A DNA stretch of 21,753 bases from an uncultured Clostridia bacterium (lineage in GTDB: Bacteria; Bacillota; Clostridia; Oscillospirales; Ruminococcaceae), in the NCBI GenBank assembly GCA_946533615.1, contig CAMNBY010000316.1:1-21753 (forward strand), in the 5' to 3' direction. Numbering within the stretch: position 1 is the stretch's first letter; every line of letters begins with the position of its first letter. The notes beneath the pieces are model-generated. The model was not told the DNA's origin, searched no databases, and worked only from the letters and a program-made list of their open reading frames with translations. Of this stretch, positions 7,928 through 16,389 are shown piece after piece. A program made the position numbers and the translations under genes.

Positions 7928-8667
7928 TTCTTCTTTGCCGGACGAAGGCGGCGCTTCCAGACAGCTGCGGCGTTTGACCTTACGAGCTGCCGCTCGATGT
8001 CGATGCCTGCGGGACAGATGCTGCGGCAGGCCAGCGACTTTCCGCAGCCCTCGAAAACAGCCTTGCGATAGGTACTGTACAGCTCCTTACGCTGCTCGCC
8101 GCTCACCATCGGTATGATGCGTGACATCGCCATGGCGGTGCTCATTCCGCCGAAGGACACCGCGGTGCTGAAATTCGGACAAACCTCGAGGCAGCAGCCG
8201 CACTGTAAACACCGCGAGGCATCGTAGACATCGTCCTTGATCCTGCTGTCGGCTCTTCCCTGCCCTTCGAGCCAGATCCGCAGCTCGCTCAGCCGCTCAA
8301 AGACCGCCCCTCTGTCAACTATCAGGTCGCGGACAAGTGGAAACTTTTTCAGCGGCTCAATCCTGACGGTGCCCGACTTCACGAACTCGGAGAGCCTTGC
8401 GTCGCAGGCAAGGCGGGGTGTTCCGTTTATCACCATTGCGCAGGCGCCGCATTTCTTTTGCAGGCAGCTGCACTCGAAGCCCACGGGCTCGACGCTCCTG
8501 CCATCGGTGTCTGTGAAGCAGCCCGAGTTTATCCTTTTCAGAGCCGATGCTACGTTCTCGCCGTCATCGCTCACCGGATAGTCGATATGCTGGAGCCACT
8601 GTTCGCTTTCGGCATCTGCCGCACGCAGTATCTCGAGCCTTACGCTTTTTCTGTCAGCTTCTTTCAT
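7924..8667 (-). CDS. frdB: Fumarate reductase iron-sulfur subunit
   Basis: The 247-residue electron-transfer subunit has all three cluster motifs. The [2Fe-2S] site is C-x4-C-G-x-C-x11-C (Cys68, 73, 76, 88). The [4Fe-4S]/[3Fe-4S] pair uses CLQCGCCLEVC (Cys153, 156, 159, 163) and C-x5-C-x3-CP (Cys208, 214, 218). It would pass electrons between the cytochrome b subunit and the flavoprotein on the inner face of the membrane. The start codon lies 14 bases inside the end of the flavoprotein gene. The gene order cytochrome, flavoprotein, Fe-S matches type B succinate:quinone oxidoreductases. Succinate dehydrogenase is the alternative name; direction is argued under the flavoprotein. Confidence 0.93.
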   Translation of the reverse strand: MKEADRKSVRLEILRAADAESEQWLQHIDYPVSDDGENVASALKRINSGCFTDTDGRSVEPVGFECSCLQKKCGACAMVINGTPRLACDARLSEFVKSGTVRIEPLKKFPLVRDLIVDRGAVFERLSELRIWLEGQGRADSRIKDDVYDASRCLQCGCCLEVCPNFSTAVSFGGMSTAMAMSRIIPMVSGEQRKELYSTYRKAVFEGCGKSLACRSICPAGIDIERQLVRSNAAAVWKRRLRPAKKK

Positions 8668-10276
8668 GTTCGGGCTCTGCCCTCCTTACAGGGATTTCAA
8701 AGCGGCCAAGGGTGATCTCGCCGCCGATGATCTGCGCTGTGACGGTGCTGTGCTGAGAATCATCGGTCTCAGGGAAGTCCTCGCGGAAATGAGCGCCGCG
8801 GCTCTCGCGCCTTTCCAGCGCAGAGAGCAGCATCGCCCGACCGAGACGCAGCTTGTTTTTCTCACGGGGCGACAGTCCGCGCTTTTCCAGCTCATCAAGA
8901 CCCTCAAGAGCAGCATTTATAAGCTCTCCGCTCCTGACGATACCGAGGCCGCCGAGCAGCACCCGACAGAGAGCCTGCTCAAAGTCTCCCCGACTCTCCT
9001 GCGAGAGCGGATCCTCGTCATTTCGGAGCGAGAAGCGGATCGGCTGTTCCTCGCCAACTTCGGGCTGATCGGACATCAGTGCTGCCGCCGCCACCCTTCC
9101 GCCGTAAATTGCGCCAAGCATCGAGTTGCCGCCGAGGCGGTTGGCTCCGTGATACTGGCAGGCACATTCACCTGCGGCATATAGCCCCGAGAGGCTTGTG
9201 CGGTGCTTCTCGTCGGTATGTATGCCGCCCATGAAGTAGTGTATGCCCTCATGGACCTCGATCGGCGTTTCTGCGGGGTCGAGCCCCGTAAAGCTTTTGA
9301 TCTCCTCGCGCATATCGCTGAGGCGGGAGCCCCAGACCTCCTTGCCGAGCTCTGTCATGTCAAGCAGCACCTCACCCTCGGTGTCCTGCTGCCTGCGGAC
9401 AAAATACATCTCCCGCGAGACAACATCGCGGGGCATGAGATTGCCGAGCTCGGGATATTTCTCCTCCATAAAGTACCAGCGCTGTCCGTTCTTTTTCTTT
9501 ATCCACAGCCTGCCGCCTTCGCCTCTGGCGGCTTCGGTTATCAGGCAGCGCTTCCCGGGAATGCCGATCGTCGTGGGGTGATACTGGAGCATCTCCAGCC
9601 CTGCGAATCTTACCCCCTGTGAGAACAGTGCCGCCGCAGCATCGCCCGTGTTGGCGGTGGTGCCCGTGGTCATTCCGGGAAAAACTCCGTTCATGCCGCC
9701 GCAGCACATTATCACGCTGCCCGAAATGTCGGCAAGGCGCCCCGAGAAAACGTCCCGAACGCGAACGCCGACACAGCGGCTGCCGCTTATCAGCAGGCGC
9801 AGCAGCTCGTGATGGGGGAGCCTCTTAATCAGTCCCGAGCCCTCGAAGCTTCTTGCGCGGTCGATAAGGGCTGTCATTATCATCTTTCCCGTGCTGCTCT
9901 GCGCGTAGGCTGTGCGGCGCTTTTTCTGGCCGCCGAATGGGCGCAGCATTATATCCTCGTCTGCTGTCAGATTAAAAGGCACCCCGAGCTCCGACAGAGA
10001 GCGGACTATCTCGGGAGCGTGGCGGACGAGCCCTGCCACGGCGTTCGGGTCGGCAAGGTACGCGCCTCCGCGAAGAGTGTCTTCATAATGCTGAGAGGCA
10101 GAGTCGCCCTCGCCCATCGTGTCAAGGGCTGCGTTTATACCGCCCTCCGCCAGCACCGACTGCGCCCTCTCGGACTGCTGACGCGAGATCAGCAGGCTGG
10201 GTCTTCCCGCCTCTGCAAGCTGTATGGCTGACGAGAGCCCCGCCAGCCCAGCGCCGATTATTATCGCTCTTTCCAT
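8654..10276 (-). CDS. frdA: Fumarate reductase flavoprotein subunit, lacking the covalent-FAD histidine
   Basis: The 540-residue cytoplasmic protein starts with the FAD-binding GAGLAGLSSA. Residues matching the E. coli FrdA active site are present: His233 (QYHPTT), Arg283 (PRDVVS), His346 (IHYFMGG) and Arg380 (ANRLGGNS), along with RGEGG at 251-255 and SRGAHFRED near the C-terminus. The His that links FAD covalently in E. coli (RSHTVAAEGG) is replaced by Gln39 (RAQSVLAEGG), so FAD should bind non-covalently. In E. coli, loss of this His harms succinate oxidation more than fumarate reduction, which favours the reductase direction. L-aspartate oxidase has a similar length and also lacks this His, but the adjacent Fe-S and cytochrome genes argue for fumarate reductase. 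The gene follows the cytochrome gene by nine bases. Confidence 0.9.
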   Translation of the reverse strand: MERAIIIGAGLAGLSSAIQLAEAGRPSLLISRQQSERAQSVLAEGGINAALDTMGEGDSASQHYEDTLRGGAYLADPNAVAGLVRHAPEIVRSLSELGVPFNLTADEDIMLRPFGGQKKRRTAYAQSSTGKMIMTALIDRARSFEGSGLIKRLPHHELLRLLISGSRCVGVRVRDVFSGRLADISGSVIMCCGGMNGVFPGMTTGTTANTGDAAAALFSQGVRFAGLEMLQYHPTTIGIPGKRCLITEAARGEGGRLWIKKKNGQRWYFMEEKYPELGNLMPRDVVSREMYFVRRQQDTEGEVLLDMTELGKEVWGSRLSDMREEIKSFTGLDPAETPIEVHEGIHYFMGGIHTDEKHRTSLSGLYAAGECACQYHGANRLGGNSMLGAIYGGRVAAAALMSDQPEVGEEQPIRFSLRNDEDPLSQESRGDFEQALCRVLLGGLGIVRSGELINAALEGLDELEKRGLSPREKNKLRLGRAMLLSALERRESRGAHFREDFPETDDSQHSTVTAQIIGGEITLGRFEIPVRRAEPEHERS

Positions 10277-10285
10277 TCTCTCACC

Positions 10286-10837
10286 TCAGAAAACGTTCCA
10301 CCGCAGGTAGTAGACCACAAAGGCCGCACCCATCAGCAACAGCAGCACCGACAGCACCACAAGCAGGTCGAGCCCGAGCTCCTTGCAGCTCTTGATACCG
10401 AAGGAGAGCATCGCGGGCTTGAGGTTAGAGAGTATATGCAGCGCCAGCGACACCACGAGCAGTATCTGAGAGGCAAGCTGCACGCCCTCGAAAAGCGAGA
10501 GCCTGTAGCTGCTGCCTTCTCCCTTTCCCTCAAAGATCACCACATGGACGATCAGGAAAAGCATCACCGCGAGGCCGCTTATCCGCCTGAGCCAGAAGAG
10601 CCTGTTCTGCTTGTAGTACGAAGCGCCCGAGCTTCTGATAGCTTTCAGGGTGTTGGCGGTCAGCTTGATGCCGAGAAGCGTATGGATACCGACGAGCACC
10701 GTCATTGCCCAAGCGGCTGTCTGCGGTATCACAGAACCTCCCGCCAGCCAGCCCGCAAGCTGAAAGCCTCCCGCAACTGCGTGGACAAGAAACAGCACCA
10801 TTATCGCGGCTGTCAGAATGGCGTTGAATTTTCTCAT
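10286..10837 (-). CDS. frdC: Di-heme cytochrome b membrane anchor of fumarate reductase (type B)
   Basis: The 183-residue protein has five predicted membrane helices (about 6-26, 40-60, 84-102, 120-140 and 155-178). It contains exactly four histidines, His19, His52, His98 and His134, one in each of the first four helices. That is the arrangement of the four heme ligands in type B enzymes such as Bacillus SdhC and Wolinella FrdC. It should bind two hemes and exchange electrons with menaquinone. The start shares a base with the stop of the preceding unknown gene (TGATG). It is slightly shorter than the usual 200 residues. Whether it serves fumarate reduction or a route to extracytoplasmic flavin or iron cannot be read from the sequence. 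Confidence 0.87.
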   Translation of the reverse strand: MRKFNAILTAAIMVLFLVHAVAGGFQLAGWLAGGSVIPQTAAWAMTVLVGIHTLLGIKLTANTLKAIRSSGASYYKQNRLFWLRRISGLAVMLFLIVHVVIFEGKGEGSSYRLSLFEGVQLASQILLVVSLALHILSNLKPAMLSFGIKSCKELGLDLLVVLSVLLLLMGAAFVVYYLRWNVF

Positions 10838-11346
10838 CAGCTTTCACCTCTCAGGGTTATGACCTCCACCGAGCTCTGGTCAAAGGCGGAGTAGGCGTTG
10901 TAGGCGTCGGCGATCTCGGCAGAGACTATAAGCACATCGAACTTTCCGTGATCGGCCTTTGAAAACAGCAGGACGCTGTCCTCGGTCTTTATCTTCATCT
11001 GATTTTCCGGCAGGCGCGACTGAAAGCTCTGCGCGAGCTCGAAGCCTGCCGTGTCTCCTGCCGCTACGCTGCAAACTATATCCTCGAAGATGAACCCGAC
11101 GCTGCCGCCCTCGAAAAAGGTCTTCCAGAACCCGAGGCTTTCGGGGTCGGTGCGGCGGTCGCGGTTTATCAGAACATAGTATTCGCCCGAGGGCTGGTCA
11201 AGCTCGACGGTGGCGCTCGCGATGGCGTCGGGGCCTTCGGTGACGAGGGTCTTGAGCTTCTCCGAGCGCGAGGCGGGTATGCCGAGGGTCACAGCCAGCA
11301 GCACCGTTATCACGGCTGCGTGGCGGACTATCCTGAGAGCGCCCAC
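10837..11346 (-). CDS. Unknown membrane-anchored extracytoplasmic protein
   Basis: I do not recognise the family. The frame extends to an ATG at 11397 inside the FMN-binding gene, but I prefer GTG at 11346, four bases after that gene's stop, because the extra residues look like an out-of-frame reading of the neighbour. The product is 169 residues with one N-terminal helix (about 6-22) and a soluble part predicted outside. That part has alternating strands and helices (GEYYVLINRDRR; GSVGFIFEDIVCSV; KFDVLIVSAEIADAYNAY) and a single Cys in the soluble region. The ribosome binding site is weak, so translation is probably coupled to the upstream gene. Its place between the flavin lipoprotein and the cytochrome suggests an adaptor in the redox chain; that is inference. 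Confidence 0.72.
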   Translation of the reverse strand: MGALRIVRHAAVITVLLAVTLGIPASRSEKLKTLVTEGPDAIASATVELDQPSGEYYVLINRDRRTDPESLGFWKTFFEGGSVGFIFEDIVCSVAAGDTAGFELAQSFQSRLPENQMKIKTEDSVLLFSKADHGKFDVLIVSAEIADAYNAYSAFDQSSVEVITLRGES

Positions 11347-11350
11347 GGTC

Positions 11351-11797
11351 TTACTTGTCCTCGGCCTTGAGCAGAGCGTCGTTGACGGCCTCGACAAACT
11401 CGTTATAGTTTATCGTAGCGCCCGAGATGGCGTCAACGTCGTCGATGCTGCCCTTTGCGACCAGCTGCTTTGCGTAATTGGAGCGGGCGGCGTTTGCCTT
11501 CTGAGCCTTGTTGTAGAAGCCCTCGTTCTTGACCTCGCCGTCCTTCTTGCCGTAGTCGTCGCCCTTTGGCGTGCCGTCGATCTCGTAGGTCATATAGGTG
11601 CATTCGGTGATCTTGCCGTCCTTGATGGTTATTTCCACCTCGCCGTAGCCGTTGCTGGCGCCGTCCTCCTCGTCAGTGGTGTAGTCGCTGCTCCTGCCCT
11701 TGTAGGTGCCGTCCTTATAGCTCTTGTCTCCGCAGGCCGCCAGCGACATGGTCAGGGCTCCCGCAGCGATCAGGCACAGCAGTTTTTTCATCATCAT
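11351..11797 (-). CDS. FMN-binding lipoprotein
   Basis: The start is a run of ATG codons; I chose the ATG at 11797, seven bases after GGAGG, because the first ATG (11803) is only one base from it. The 148-residue product has a lipoprotein signal ending LAAC (Cys22), so it is tethered outside the membrane. It is a single FMN_bind domain, as in RnfG/NqrC: YKDGTYKG, VEITIKDGKI, and DAISGAT, where Thr128 should carry FMN through a phosphoester bond. The attaching enzyme, ApbE, is not in this window. It follows the iron-transport ATPase by 27 bases. It probably relays electrons outside the cell membrane, for example to ferric iron or to the DUF2318 protein; the partner is inference. Confidence 0.93.
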   Translation of the reverse strand: MMMKKLLCLIAAGALTMSLAACGDKSYKDGTYKGRSSDYTTDEEDGASNGYGEVEITIKDGKITECTYMTYEIDGTPKGDDYGKKDGEVKNEGFYNKAQKANAARSNYAKQLVAKGSIDDVDAISGATINYNEFVEAVNDALLKAEDK

Positions 11798-11824
11798 TTT
11801 CATTCCTCCGTAAAGCTCGTTTTT

Positions 11825-12529
11825 TCAGAACGGGTTCTGGTCGTCAAATCTTATCTTGCCCGTGAAGTTCTCGTTGACTATCTCCTTGGAGAGCTTGCCG
11901 TCACGGAGAACGAGGGTCCGCTGGGCGACCTCCGCCACCTCGGGGTCGTGAGTAACGACTATCAGGGTAGTACCGTCGTCGTGAAGCTTGTGGAAGAGAT
12001 CAACGACTATCTCCTCGTTCTTCTCGTCAAGGTTGCCCGTAGGCTCGTCTGCAAGGATTATCTCGGGATAGTTTATCAGAGCTCTTGCAACGCAGACACG
12101 CTGCTGCTCACCGCCCGAGAGCTGTCTCGGCAGGTGCTTGGCTCTGTCCGCAAGGCCGACACGTTCGAGCGCCTCCATTGCCTCCTTCTCGTCGGGCATA
12201 CTGTGATAATACTGCGCCAGCATCACGTTCTCTACTGCGGTCAGGTAATTGACAAGGTGGAACTGCTGGAAGATCAGGCCGATCTTGTCGCGCCTGATGT
12301 TGGTCAGGTTCTTCTTGCTCTCCTTTGAGACATCGACGCCGTCGATCAGCACCTGTCCCTTGCTCGGCTTATCCATGCAGCCGATAATGTTCATCATCGT
12401 GCTCTTGCCGGAGCCCGAGGGTCCCATGATAGAGACCCACTCGCCCTTTTCAACTTTCAGGCTGACATCATCGAGGGCGTGAAGCTCGCCGTAGATCTTG
12501 TATATGTTCTTTAATTCCAATAGGCTCAT
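11825..12529 (-). CDS. ABC transporter ATPase of the P19-type iron uptake system
   Basis: The 234-residue cytoplasmic ATPase of LolD/MacB type has Walker A GPSGSGKS (36-43), Q-loop IFQQF, signature LSGGEQQR (137-144), Walker B IILADEP (157-163), D-loop TGNLDE and the H-loop His194. It follows two FtsX-like permeases and corresponds in position and type to Cj1663 of the Campylobacter jejuni p19 locus. AGGAGA lies six bases before the start. In this group ATP hydrolysis usually drives movement of the permeases' extracytoplasmic domains. The C-terminal tail (about 213-234, ending FDDQNPF) is a short acidic extension. Confidence 0.95.
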   Translation of the reverse strand: MSLLELKNIYKIYGELHALDDVSLKVEKGEWVSIMGPSGSGKSTMMNIIGCMDKPSKGQVLIDGVDVSKESKKNLTNIRRDKIGLIFQQFHLVNYLTAVENVMLAQYYHSMPDEKEAMEALERVGLADRAKHLPRQLSGGEQQRVCVARALINYPEIILADEPTGNLDEKNEEIVVDLFHKLHDDGTTLIVVTHDPEVAEVAQRTLVLRDGKLSKEIVNENFTGKIRFDDQNPF

Positions 12530-12547
12530 TTATCTTTCTCCTCTCAT

Positions 12548-13708
12548 TTATTCGCCCTTGAGCACAAGCGCAGGGTCAACGTCCGTGGCGCTCCTGATGG
12601 GCACAAGGCTCGAAACGCCCGTCACGGCTATGGAAACTATCACCGTTATCGGCACCAGCAGCGGCCTGAAGGAGATCGAGCTTGAGAACACGTTGACGCT
12701 CACCTGCTGGGCGAACACAAAGCCCAGTATCGAGCCGAGCAGACCGCCGAAGAAGCCCAGCAGCATACTCTCGCCCATGAACTCCTGGATTATGCTCTTG
12801 TCAGAAGCGCCGATCGCCTTGCGCAGGCCGATCTCCTTACGCCTCTCGGCAACGACGGCTGTCATCGTGGTGGCGACGCAGATCATCGTCAGCGCCAGCA
12901 CGACGATCGTTACCAGCAGCACCAGCGCCTGAAGCTTGGTGAGCACCGTGGTCTCGGAGGCCGTTACCCTCTTGACGATGCTTGCGTGAACTGCGGGGAC
13001 AGTGGAATTGATCTTGTCCACATAGCTTTTCAGCTCGTCCGAGGTAGCTGAGATGCTCAGCTCGGCGATGTCGATCTTCTCGTCGCTCTCGCAGAGATTT
13101 GCAAGGTCGGGGAGATTCATGTAAACGTAATTCTCCTCGGAGCCGCCCGTGTCGAGAATGCCCGTTACCGTGGCGTACATGAAATCCTCGTTGATGACGC
13201 CGCTTTCGGGAGCCGAGTCGGTCTTCTCCTCGGGGCTGTAGTCGATCTCGATCATGTCGCCGACCTGCATCTTGAACTTTTCGGCGACGTTGGCGCCGAC
13301 CATGACCTCCTCGCTTGAGGAGAACCACTCGCCGTCCACAGACCAGTAGGGGCTGGTCTTTTTGGCGCTTTCAGGGTCGGTGCCGACCGCGACTATCGGC
13401 AGGCCCTTTATCCTGACGTTCTCGTAGCGGAAGGGCGTGATGCCGACAAGGTCGTCCTCCTCGACGGCTGTCCGCGCCTTCTGCATATCAGCTCGGGCGA
13501 AGCTTCCGTCCGTCGCGGTAAGTATAACGTTGGCGCCGTAGTTTCTGAACTCGGCACCGAGCTGCTTGGGGACATCGTAGTAGATAGACACGAGCCCCGA
13601 AAGGATGGTAGCGCCTATGGCAATGGAAAGCAGAGCCACGATCATACGCGAGCGCCGCCTCATCAGAGAGGCAGTTATCATCCTGAAAAACATTTTTCTT
13701 TTCTTCAT
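12548..13708 (-). CDS. FtsX-like ABC permease 2 of the iron uptake system
   Basis: This 386-residue protein has four membrane helices (about 22-43, 262-288, 312-336 and 348-372) with an extracytoplasmic domain between the first two. ERRKEIGLRKAIGASDKSI is the conserved FtsX cytoplasmic loop. GGAGG is nine bases before the start, and the gene begins 18 bases after the preceding permease gene. It matches the Cj1661/Cj1662 pair of the p19 locus, where two unequal permeases share one ATPase. It is related to permease 1 (shared start MFFRMI, YGANV/YGANI motif) but diverged, which suggests an old duplication that now forms a heterodimer. The cargo or mechanical task is not established. Confidence 0.93.
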   Translation of the reverse strand: MKKRKMFFRMITASLMRRRSRMIVALLSIAIGATILSGLVSIYYDVPKQLGAEFRNYGANVILTATDGSFARADMQKARTAVEEDDLVGITPFRYENVRIKGLPIVAVGTDPESAKKTSPYWSVDGEWFSSSEEVMVGANVAEKFKMQVGDMIEIDYSPEEKTDSAPESGVINEDFMYATVTGILDTGGSEENYVYMNLPDLANLCESDEKIDIAELSISATSDELKSYVDKINSTVPAVHASIVKRVTASETTVLTKLQALVLLVTIVVLALTMICVATTMTAVVAERRKEIGLRKAIGASDKSIIQEFMGESMLLGFFGGLLGSILGFVFAQQVSVNVFSSSISFRPLLVPITVIVSIAVTGVSSLVPIRSATDVDPALVLKGE

Positions 13709-13726
13709 TTTGTCTTGCCTCCGAAT

Positions 13727-15016
13727 TTATCTTCCGTGCAGAACTTCAGTAGGCCGCAGGCGCAGCAGCATCCTGATCGCAGGGATACAGCCGATAAGAG
13801 TTACCACCGCTACGAGCACCGCGACTATCGGAATGACCATCGGGCGCATATCAATGGCGGAATCGAACACCGAGTGACCTATTATCTGGGCGAAGCCGAA
13901 GCCCGCAAAGAAGCCTGCTATGCCGCCTATGACGGCGGTTATGAATATCTCTGTCAGCACCAGCAGCGAGACCGCGGAGTTGTGTGCGCCGATCGCCTTC
14001 ATCAGACCGATCTCCTGGCTGCGTTCCATAACGCTTGCGGTCACGAGGTTGCAGATACCGAGGGCTGCGCCGATGAGGCTCAGGATAGTGATTAGTATCA
14101 TCAGAAGCTGGGTCTTTTCAAGTATGGCGCCCTCGGAATCAGCCACCTGACGAACGGGCGAGGCCACGCTGTCGGAGATGGCGTCCTCCTGTATCTGATA
14201 GCAGATCGCCGAGGCGTAGGCCGTACACTCCCATGCCTCCTGATCCTTGATGGAAAGCGAGGTCGGATCCTTGGCGGCACGCTCGGAGAGCTCATTCTCG
14301 GGGGTCGTCAGGGCGCTGACCTCGATGCTGTCAACGCAGCCGTCAAGATCTGCAAGCGCCTGAGCTGTGTCAAGCGGGACATAGACCGCCATATCCTCCT
14401 CGCCGCCCGCGTCAAAGACGCCGACAACGGTGAGGGTCTTTTCTCCCGAGCTGCCCTTGACGCGGAGCTTGCTGCCTGCCGAGAGCCCCTGCTCCTTTGC
14501 AAGGTCTGCGCCGACCATTGCACGGTCGGGGTCGCCCGAGGACTGCTCGTCGAGCCAGCTGCCGTCGGTGAGCTCCCACCAGCTTCTCAGGCTTACAACG
14601 CCTGCGTCAAGCTCCTCGCCCGAGGGAACAACGATGTGGTGATTGAACCACGTCCCCACCACGTCAACGCTGCTGCCGTCGTCAAGGTCTGCGCTGACCG
14701 TCAGGAAGGGCGCATAGTCAACGATATTCGGCGCCCAGAAGATCGTTTTTATTTTCCCGAGCTCGTCCTCGCGCAGGTAGGCGCCTGTAGATCCGCCCTC
14801 GACCTCATAAAGATCGCTGATGACCGAGGACTCCTTCGGCACGACCTTGATGTTTGCGCCGTAGGCCTTGAGCTCTTGATTTACCTTGTCTCCCACGTCG
14901 AACATAACGCTGAGCATTGCAGAGGCAAGGGACGCTCCGAGAGCGATAGTGAAAGCGATCATCAGCATCTTCTTCCACTGGCGGAACAGCGTTCCGCGGA
15001 TCATACGAAAGAACAT
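13727..15016 (-). CDS. FtsX-like ABC permease 1 of the iron uptake system
   Basis: This 429-residue permease has helices near 17-39, 308-333, 352-377 and 392-415, with a long extracytoplasmic domain (about 40-300). The cytoplasmic loop ERSQEIGLMKAIGAHNSAV is the FtsX hallmark. Its ribosome binding site AAGGAGG overlaps the stop codon of the DUF2318 gene, so the two are tightly coupled. The large domain includes two Cys residues (DGCVDSIEV and EAWECTAYA) absent from permease 2, which could form a disulfide or meet a redox partner. It lies at the place of Cj1661/Cj1662 in the p19 locus. Assignment to the family is firm, the specific task is not. Confidence 0.93.
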   Translation of the reverse strand: MFFRMIRGTLFRQWKKMLMIAFTIALGASLASAMLSVMFDVGDKVNQELKAYGANIKVVPKESSVISDLYEVEGGSTGAYLREDELGKIKTIFWAPNIVDYAPFLTVSADLDDGSSVDVVGTWFNHHIVVPSGEELDAGVVSLRSWWELTDGSWLDEQSSGDPDRAMVGADLAKEQGLSAGSKLRVKGSSGEKTLTVVGVFDAGGEEDMAVYVPLDTAQALADLDGCVDSIEVSALTTPENELSERAAKDPTSLSIKDQEAWECTAYASAICYQIQEDAISDSVASPVRQVADSEGAILEKTQLLMILITILSLIGAALGICNLVTASVMERSQEIGLMKAIGAHNSAVSLLVLTEIFITAVIGGIAGFFAGFGFAQIIGHSVFDSAIDMRPMVIPIVAVLVAVVTLIGCIPAIRMLLRLRPTEVLHGR

Positions 15017-15028
15017 ATTCCCGCCTCC

Positions 15029-16375
15029 TTACTTAGCCTTGAATTCTTTCTCGTGCTCCAGCAGGCCGTCGGTGGGAACGACGATCTGTCCGTCCGAGAT
15101 GCTCCAGGGAATGACTATCGGATTGCAGCCGCCCTTGAAGCCTATCGAGTTTATGTTCATTACAACGTCACAGAGCTTGCAGACCACCTGTCCGTCACGC
15201 TCGTAGTAGCCTGTCTCGCCGCAGATGTCGCAGGCGTCGAGGCCGATTCCGTAGGCGGAGGAGTTGGGCTTCTTGATGACGATGAAGCGTATCTCCCTGC
15301 CCGAGGGCGACGTCCAGCCGAAGCGGTGCAGATGGCCGTCGTCAACGTCGCTGAAGGGGATGCAGATATTGCCGTTCTGCTCATTGACCTCTTCGACAGG
15401 CGAGAGCTCGACGACCTTGTTGGCTATGTTATAGAGCACTGTGAGAGTCAGCACGCACATAACAAGACAGCAAAAGACAAAATTCGCCCAGCGGCGCACG
15501 ACCTTCCACTTGAAGCGCACCTTGCGCTTTTCGGCGGGGTTGGTGTAGGGGTCCTTCTGGATAAAGCTCATGACCCAGAGCCCCACAAACACCAGTGCCG
15601 CGATAACGATGCAGGCATAGGTGTACCAGCGGGAGTTGTTGTAGACGTTTGTGATCTTGACGAAGAGGTCGTGGTCGGCCTTTATCATTCTCTGGGAGAC
15701 CATGTGGCGGACAGCCGTCATCATTAGCCTGTAGCCGTAGATCGTGAGGGCGGCGCCCGTCAGGACGAACTGCGCCCATCTCGGCAGCCTTGCTCCCGCG
15801 CGGTTGACCGCCAGCGACAGCAGCACCGCGAATATCACCGCGAAAATGACACCGAGCAGCTTTAATATGAACTCCGTGGAGACCACGGTCTTTTCGACCA
15901 TGTAGATGTCGTAGGGATAGTTCAGGACGTTGGGGAGCATATAGAAGATCAGCGAGGTCGTGACCATTGCGAGGGCCAGTGCCGCCGCGATCTCAAGCCC
16001 GAAACGCAGCCAGCCGAGAGGCGTTCTGACCTGAACCGTTTCCTTTATGCCGTCGGCCTCGACGGTCTTTTCGCGGAGCCTCCTGCCCCACGGGAGCAGC
16101 AGCACAAGGCCGAGACCGAGGAAGGCGACTTCCGCCCAGCAGAACGCCCTGATCGTGGCGATGTTGTATTTTGCCGCCACGATTATAGATATTTGGTTCG
16201 TACTGTTGCGGGTATGGGCGAACCACACCGCCTCGGTCACGCCTGCCAGCAGAGCGAGGGCAGCGATGAGCTTGCCCTTTTTGCCGTAGGCTGCGGCGGA
16301 ATATGAGAGCGTAAAGCCTGCAATGATGGCTGCGGCCATCAGCAGCTCCGCCGAATCAGTAAAATATTTCAGCAC
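15029..16375 (-). CDS. DUF2318 polytopic membrane protein with C-terminal Cys-rich (Fe-S-like) domain
   Basis: The frame opens at an ATG at 16426, but GGAGG sits nine bases before a GTG at 16375, and from there the product (448 residues, MLKYFTDSAELLMAAA) begins as this family usually does, so I use 16375. The first about 300 residues hold seven or eight membrane helices. The extracytoplasmic tail has CDIC (382, 385), CKLC (399, 402) and a Cys in GGCNP (417), the DUF2318 signature thought to hold an iron-sulfur or other metal centre. The match is to Cj1660 of the p19 locus, where it follows P19. It probably passes electrons or metal between the FTR1/P19 pair and the ABC proteins; that role is not proven. 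Confidence 0.92.
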   Translation of the reverse strand: MLKYFTDSAELLMAAAIIAGFTLSYSAAAYGKKGKLIAALALLAGVTEAVWFAHTRNSTNQISIIVAAKYNIATIRAFCWAEVAFLGLGLVLLLPWGRRLREKTVEADGIKETVQVRTPLGWLRFGLEIAAALALAMVTTSLIFYMLPNVLNYPYDIYMVEKTVVSTEFILKLLGVIFAVIFAVLLSLAVNRAGARLPRWAQFVLTGAALTIYGYRLMMTAVRHMVSQRMIKADHDLFVKITNVYNNSRWYTYACIVIAALVFVGLWVMSFIQKDPYTNPAEKRKVRFKWKVVRRWANFVFCCLVMCVLTLTVLYNIANKVVELSPVEEVNEQNGNICIPFSDVDDGHLHRFGWTSPSGREIRFIVIKKPNSSAYGIGLDACDICGETGYYERDGQVVCKLCDVVMNINSIGFKGGCNPIVIPWSISDGQIVVPTDGLLEHEKEFKAK

Positions 16376-16384
16376 GTTATCGTA

Positions 16385-16389
16385 CCTCC
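16385..16389 (-). promoter_or_regulatory. Ribosome binding site deciding the DUF2318 start
   Basis: GGAGG is read on the minus strand, nine bases before a GTG codon. It lies inside the longer open frame that begins at 16426, which has no comparable site before its ATG. This makes the GTG at 16375 the likely start. Confidence 0.75.

Noticed and set aside
8654..10276. L-aspartate oxidase (NadB)
   Set aside because: Length and lack of the FAD-linking His fit, but the gene lies directly between a di-heme cytochrome b gene and a three-cluster Fe-S subunit gene, and no nadA or nadC is present.
11347..11397. Longer N-terminus for the unknown protein at 10837-11346
   Set aside because: The extra 17 residues are an alternate-frame reading of the end of the FMN-binding gene, and no ribosome binding site supports the upstream ATG.
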